Notes under the pieces: generated by a model
What the model was told of the DNA's origin: nothing
Databases searched by the model: none
Seen by the model: only the letters and a program-made list of their open reading frames with translations
Shown: positions 6,137 to 6,987 of the stretch, piece by piece
How positions within the stretch are numbered: the first letter of the stretch is position 1
Layout: every line of letters starts with the position of its first letter
Origin: a bacterium
GTDB lineage: Bacteria > UBA10199 > DSSB01
DNA length: 6,987 bases
Reading direction: 5' to 3'
NCBI GenBank assembly: GCA_030426445.1
Contig: JAUHYS010000108.1
Coordinates: 1-6,987 of the forward strand
Made by a program: the position numbers and the translations under genes

Positions 6137-6619
6137 ATGCGGATATTGGGCATTGACCCTGGAACCCAGATCACGGGTTATGGTATTTTAGAAAAACGCA
6201 ACAACCACATTATTCATATTGATAATGGAGGGATCTTCCCTCCTAAAAAAGCCCCCTTTTATAAAAAAATCAGTCATATTCACGAAAAAATTTCTGAAAT
6301 CATCCAAAAATATGCTCCCGACATGGTAGCACTCGAAGATATTTTTGTGGCCAAAAACGCCATGAGTTCGCTTAAATTAGGCCATGCTCGTGGGGCCATC
6401 ATGGTGGCCACCCACCAATTCCAACTTCCCCTATATGAATACACTCCTACACAAGTCAAACAAGCGCTGACTGGATATGGCCGCGCCACCAAAGAGCAGA
6501 TCCAAAAAATGGTCCAGGCCTTACTAAAGCTGCCCGAAACGGCCTTTACCGATGCTTCGGATGCTCTGGCCATTGCAATTTGTCATTTGCATTCTTATCG
6601 CATGAAAAAAATTCAATAG
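6137..6619 (+). CDS. ruvC: Crossover junction endodeoxyribonuclease RuvC
   Basis: RuvC is the dimeric nuclease that cuts Holliday junctions during recombination and repair, normally with the RuvAB branch-migration motor. This 160-aa form is slightly shorter than the E. coli protein (173 aa) but complete in its core. The catalytic acids are present: D7 in GIDPGTQITGYG, E67 in ALEDIFVAKN, and D139 and D142 in TDASDALAIAICH. F70 corresponds to the conserved aromatic residue after the second acid, and KLGHARG at 80-86 is typical. The start lies three bases after the yebC stop. Its nearest purine-rich site (GGAGA) is 14 bases upstream inside yebC, so translation probably depends on coupling. ruvA and ruvB, often next in line, are absent: repeats and an unrelated gene start follow. 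Confidence 0.96.
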   Translation: MRILGIDPGTQITGYGILEKRNNHIIHIDNGGIFPPKKAPFYKKISHIHEKISEIIQKYAPDMVALEDIFVAKNAMSSLKLGHARGAIMVATHQFQLPLYEYTPTQVKQALTGYGRATKEQIQKMVQALLKLPETAFTDASDALAIAICHLHSYRMKKIQ

Positions 6620-6651
6620 TTAAACGCCTTATAATATTTAATATTTTAAAT

Positions 6652-6836
6652 TGTAGGGGCGCTGCTCGCTGCGCCCTAGAGCATTTTAAATTTTTCTATA
6701 CCCTTCACCTCTCCCCTGGAGGGAGAGGTCGCCCATAGGGCGGGTGAGGGGGAAAAGGTTATTGAATCACCCTCATCCCAACCTTCTCCCCTCAAGGGAG
6801 AAGGGGGTTTTAAGCGCGGCAAGCAGCGCCCCTACA
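6652..6836. repeat. Nested palindromic repeat composite (MITE/REP-like) with 15-bp inverted ends
   Basis: A 185-bp block is bounded by a perfect 15-bp inverted repeat, TGTAGGGGCGCTGCT at 6652-6666 and its complement at 6822-6836. The left end also folds on itself (TAGGGGCGC with GCGCCCTA at 6671-6678). Inside lie two related units in opposite orientation. The first (6701-6750) has hairpins ACCTCTCCC/GGGAGAGGT (6707-6715, 6721-6729) and CGCCC/GGGCG (6730-6734, 6738-6742) within an outer stem. The second (6768-6804) reads CACCCTCATCCCAA and then CCTTCTCCC/GGGAGAAGG (6782-6790, 6796-6804). No transposase is present. It is probably non-autonomous and may also end ruvC transcripts, which is inference. 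Confidence 0.75.
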
Positions 6837-6923
6837 TTATTTTATAAAATTGAGGGAGGAAAAAAAGGGTTCAACGAAGAGATGAAGCCATCCCAAAGCT
6901 TTTCCCACTTGCCATTTTTACTG

Positions 6924-6940
6924 GGGGTGCTAAACACCCC
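6924..6940. repeat. Short GGGGTG hairpin abutting the next gene start
   Basis: GGGGTG (6924-6929) and CACCCC (6935-6940) form a perfect 6-bp stem around loop CTAAA. Read on the minus strand, the right side gives TGTAGGGGTG, closely related to the ends of the composite at 6652-6836. It lies three bases before the ATG at 6944 and holds the only G-rich stretch in the ribosome-binding region. Confidence 0.55.
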
Positions 6941-6943
6941 TAC

Positions 6944-6987
6944 ATGTCTGAAAAATTCAGTGATGTGATTATTATTGGTACAGATCT
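6944..6987 (+). CDS. Start of a probable FAD/NAD(P)-binding oxidoreductase (partial)
   Basis: Only 14 complete codons are visible, reading MSEKFSDVIIIGTD before the window ends. The run DVIIIG, with two acidic or basic residues before it, is the first beta strand of a Rossmann-type dinucleotide fold, usual at the N-terminus of FAD-dependent oxidoreductases such as phytoene desaturase-like proteins. The classical GxGxxG would continue beyond the edge, so it cannot be verified; the visible GTD replaces the more common GGG or GAG. No other start codon lies in frame back to the stop at 6851-6853. No proper ribosome binding site is visible: the G-rich sequence upstream is locked in a hairpin. The substrate is unknown. 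Confidence 0.5.
   Translation, partial: MSEKFSDVIIIGTD

Larger units (their letters stand above)
6620..6943. other. Gene-free stretch filled with intergenic repeats
   Basis: These 324 bases lie between ruvC and the gene start at 6944. I see no convincing coding sequence. The first 30 bases are AT-rich and carry no classical terminator. Positions 6652-6836 hold a nested inverted-repeat composite, and 6924-6940 a further hairpin. Positions 6837-6920 contain a purine-rich stretch (6851-6868) and no feature I can name. Confidence 0.6.

Noticed and set aside
6280..6573. Minus-strand open frame opposite ruvC
   Set aside because: ruvC is certain from its catalytic residues; the opposite frame is a by-product of its codon use.
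6620..6651. AT-rich stretch after ruvC as an intrinsic terminator
   Set aside because: There is no GC-rich stem; TAATATTTAATATTTTAAA is only an imperfect AT palindrome.
6744..6968. Open reading frame of 74 codons on the plus strand across the repeat region
   Set aside because: Its codons run through the hairpin repeats and into the start of another gene in a different frame; the protein is low-complexity and resembles no family.

Overview
The window is a piece of a bacterial chromosome, probably from a Gram-negative, AT-rich organism. This rests on an inner-membrane CreD protein, a yebC-ruvC pair, palindromic intergenic repeats of the kind common in proteobacteria, and the overall gene style. 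A deltaproteobacterium-like or uncultured relative would fit, but no ribosomal gene is present to settle the taxonomy, so this is inference.

Layout: positions 1-5250 are read entirely from the minus strand. In transcription order they hold a 593-aa HTTM-DCC membrane fusion protein, a VapBC toxin-antitoxin pair with its own consensus promoter, creD followed closely by a DUF1361 membrane protein, and, at the left edge, the 5' part of a gene resembling the anti-phage dCTP deaminases (AvcD/DCD group). Positions 5387-6619 are read from the plus strand and encode YebC and RuvC, three bases apart. A gene-free stretch of 324 bases follows, made largely of nested inverted repeats. At the right edge the first 14 codons of a likely FAD/NAD(P)-binding oxidoreductase begin.

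How it works together: creD and the DUF1361 gene look translationally linked. Upstream of creD lie four TTCAN pentamers spaced exactly 11 bp apart, resembling the CreB tag (TTCAC-N6-TTCAC) known at creD in Escherichia coli. VapBC has a perfect TTGACA/TATAAT promoter with an inverted repeat over the -10 box and start site, typical of autoregulation. The deaminase-like gene sits behind a palindrome and a double-hairpin repeat and may be separately controlled. YebC helps translation, by current understanding, and RuvC resolves Holliday junctions; the usual ruvA and ruvB do not follow here.

The most interesting points are the truncated defence-type deaminase, the CreB-like repeat array, and the nested repeat composite whose third related hairpin abuts the start codon of the right-edge gene.
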